Assembly (NCBI GenBank): GCA_927911695.1
Contig: CAKMQO010000195.1
Span: 1-9,090, forward strand
Origin: an uncultured Gemella sp.
Lineage (GTDB): Bacteria > Bacillota > Bacilli > Staphylococcales > Gemellaceae
Length of the DNA stretch: 9,090 nucleotides
Direction: 5' to 3'
The notes under the pieces are model-generated. The model worked only from the letters and a program-made list of their open reading frames with translations. It ran no database searches and had not been told where the DNA came from. Below, piece after piece: positions 7,266-9,090 of this stretch (position 1 is its first letter; each line of letters begins with the position of its first letter). The position numbers and the translations under genes were made by a program.

Positions 7266-7754
7266 ATTTTATATGCTTTTAATACTCTCCTTCCACTGCA
7301 CTTTGGCAGTATGTGTATCAATTTTTTTACTCAGCTGTTTAATCTAACTATATCACTTCAATAATTTTCATTTTACTTTCTAATGTATTAATTATATTTG
7401 ATATTATTGGAAATAGTTTTTTTATTTAAGTTTTAAAATTCATTTATACTTTCTGTACAAAAAAATTAAACAAAACAGCATAAGCCTTACTTTTCTAATC
7501 TACATTATACCACATTATAAAATATTAATACAATATATAATTTAAAAAATTTGTTTATTATTTTCATATTACTATTACACTGGATTTTTAATTAAATAAT
7601 TCTATATATGTATATATTTAAGGTAACTTATCATATGAAAATATTTATTTGATGTTCATTCGGATTCTTTTAAAAATATTTATAAATCCTATAGATTATT
7701 ATTTATATCATTTTTATAATTCAAGTATTTATATTCTAAATATTATCTCATTAC
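7106..7754. other. Long, extremely AT-rich intergenic region between suf and capsule operons
   Basis: No convincing gene lies in about 650 bases on either strand. A sampled block at 7501-7560 has only 6 G/C in 60. The region holds a candidate promoter for the capsule operon (7504-7533), a small ACTGC/GCAGT hairpin (7295-7310) directly followed on the minus strand by a GGAAGGAG sequence (7294-7287) without a well-spaced start codon, and several A/T tracts. The plus-strand open frame from about 7649 runs antisense into sufB and through its terminator, and has no family character. No tRNA, insertion sequence, CRISPR or long repeat is evident. Confidence 0.6.
7504..7533 (-). promoter_or_regulatory. 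Candidate capsule operon promoter with extended -10
   Basis: On the minus strand TGGTATAAT gives a perfect -10 (7509-7504) with an extended TG element (7512-7511). A weak -35-like TTGTAT (7533-7528) lies 18 bases upstream. Transcription would start near 7497 and leave an untranslated leader of about 390 bases before the priming transferase. In DNA this AT-rich, chance -10 boxes are common, and a second TATAAT occurs at 7519-7514. The extended element is what favours this one. Confidence 0.4.
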
Positions 7755-7787
7755 AAAAACCTGTAAATCTATATTTAGATTTACAGG
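7755..7787 (-). terminator. Rho-independent terminator of the suf operon
   Basis: On the minus strand CCTGTAAATCT (7787-7777), a six-base loop and AGATTTACAGG (7770-7760) form a perfect 11-base-pair stem followed by TTTTT (7759-7755). It begins 15 bases after the sufB stop codon, so sufB is the last gene of its transcript and the capsule genes probably use their own promoter. Confidence 0.88.
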
Positions 7788-7802
7788 GTCATATCTTATC
7801 AA

Positions 7803-9090
7803 TTATCCTATTGATCCTTCCATTTCAAATGAAATTAATCTGTTTAACTCAACAGCGTATTCCATTGGAAGTTCTTTTGTAAATGGTTCGATGAATCCCA
7901 TAACTATCATTTCTGTAGCTTGTCCTTCATCAAGACCTCTACTCATTAAGTAGAATAGTTGTTCTTCTGATACTTTAGATACTTTTGCTTCATGCTCTAA
8001 TGATACGTTAGAGTTTTTAACTATGTTGTAAGGAATAGTATCAGATGTTGAGTATTCATCTAAGATTAATGTATCACATTCAATATTTGAACGTGAACCT
8101 TCAGAATTTTTACCGAAGTGAATCCATCCACGGTAGTTAACTTTTCCACCACGACGAGACATTGATTTAGAAACGACAGTAGAAGATGTTCTAGGTGCCA
8201 GGTGAATCATCTTAGATCCTGCATCAAGTACTTGTCCTTCACTAGCCATAGCTATAGATAATGTACTTCCACTTGCTCCTTCACCAACTAAAATACAAGC
8301 AGGGTATTTCATTGTTAATTTAGAACCTAAGTTTCCATCTACCCATTCCATAGTACCGTTTTTCTCTACAATCGCACGTTTTGTAACTAGGTTATAAACG
8401 TTTGTTGACCAGTTTTGAATAGTCGTATATCTAAAACGAGCATTCTCTTTAATAAAGATTTCTACTACAGCTGCATGAAGTGAACTTGCTGAATATGTTG
8501 GAGCTGTACACCCTTCTACATAGTGTAGAGAAGAGTTTTTCTCAATAATAATTAATGTACGCTCAAATTGTCCCATTTTTTCACTGTTAATTCTAAAGTA
8601 TGCTTGAAGCGGTGCTTCTACTGATACATTTTCCGGACAGTAGATAAATGAACCACCTGACCATACTGCAGAGTTTAAGGCAGCGAATTTATTATCGTTG
8701 AAATCAACAGCTTTTGAGAAATATTCTTTAAAGATTTCTTCATGGTTTTTTAACGCTGTATCAGTGTCTTCAAAGATAATTCCTTTTCTTCAAATTGCTT
8801 ATGCATATTGTGATAAACTACCTCAGACTCATATTGTGCAGATACACCTGCAAGGTATTTTTGTTCTGCCTCTGGAATCCCAAGCTTTTCAAAAGTATTT
8901 TTAATTTCTTGTGGTACTTCATCCCATGAACGTTCTGTTTTTTCTGATGGTTTTACATAGTATGTTAAATCCTCAAAATCTATTTCAGATAAGTCTCCAC
9001 CCCATGTAGGCATCGGCATTCTGTAGAACTCTTTTAATGCATTTAGACGATATTCTAACATCCATTGTGGCTCTTCTTTTCTTTCAGAAA
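7803..9090 (-). CDS. sufB: SufB, Fe-S cluster scaffold of the SUF system; 5' end outside window; one frameshift
   Basis: Core of the cytoplasmic SufBCD complex that assembles iron-sulfur clusters. About 429 of roughly 465 codons are visible. The reading frame is open at the right edge ([17 protein letters not shown], then [13 protein letters not shown]) and continues to the C-terminal [15 protein letters not shown]. Family segments include [58 protein letters not shown] and [18 protein letters not shown]. The cysteine in ECDTL corresponds, from family knowledge, to the cluster-assembly cysteine near the C-terminus of E. coli SufB. One base is missing in the TTTT run 8784-8787. Adding it turns FEEKELSLK into [20 protein letters not shown] and joins both parts. 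Composition (23 G/C of 60 at 8161-8220) is clearly less AT-rich than the capsule genes. A terminator follows. Confidence 0.95.

Noticed and set aside
7600..7620. Alternating AT tract as a possible origin or attachment site
   Set aside because: It is only low-complexity TATATA sequence. There are no DnaA-box clusters, integrase gene or flanking direct repeats.
7649..7882. Plus-strand open frame of 77 residues spanning intergenic DNA and the sufB end
   Set aside because: It passes through the sufB terminator and antisense to conserved sufB codons. Its hydrophobic look comes from AT-rich sequence.
8698..8904. Plus-strand open frame of 68 residues
   Set aside because: It is antisense to sufB over strongly conserved SufB protein segments.

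Overview
The window reads as chromosomal DNA from a low-GC Gram-positive bacterium (Bacillota). The codons are AT-rich, AAGGAG-type ribosome binding sites precede several genes, and a SUF-type iron-sulfur gene adjoins a Wzy-type capsule or exopolysaccharide locus with a Gram-positive CpsC/CpsD pair. A Gemella-like or related coccus would fit the very AT-rich composition. That is a guess from general character, not a match I could test.

All genes lie on the minus strand, so transcription runs from high to low coordinates. At the right edge is most of sufB (9090 to 7803), closed by a clear rho-independent terminator (about 7755-7787). Next come about 700 bases of extremely AT-rich DNA (7106-7802) with a candidate extended -10 promoter near 7504-7533. 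Then a capsule operon runs to the left edge: priming phosphoglycosyl transferase (7105-6526), CpsC/Wzz-type chain-length regulator (6494-5804), CpsD-type tyrosine kinase (5799-5139), EpsG-family polymerase (5090-3984), AmsE-like GT2 transferase (3976-3144), glycerol-3-phosphate cytidylyltransferase (3147-2751), EpsF-like GT4 transferase (2746-1670), CDP-glycerol glycerophosphotransferase (1668-560) and a further GT2 transferase running off the left edge (520-1). Spacing is tight: a 4-base ATGA overlap at 3144-3147 and gaps of one to about fifty bases.

The genes suggest one pathway. The priming enzyme loads the first sugar phosphate on undecaprenyl phosphate. The GT2 and GT4 enzymes extend the repeat unit. 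The cytidylyltransferase makes CDP-glycerol and the glycerophosphotransferase adds glycerol phosphate. The EpsG protein polymerises, and CpsC/CpsD control chain length. The predicted product is a glycerol-phosphate-bearing, teichoic-acid-like polysaccharide. No flippase, CpsA/LytR regulator or CpsB-type phosphatase is visible.

The most striking property is how broken the genes are as written. Seven of nine carry single-base frameshifts, plus one in-frame stop. I placed 13 indels, nearly all in short A or T runs, and repairing each restores a family-length protein. sufB, normally essential where SUF is the only Fe-S pathway, is also hit. Uncorrected sequencing indels are therefore a more likely cause than decay. 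Coordinates below give the whole reconstructed genes, and evidence fields mark each lesion.
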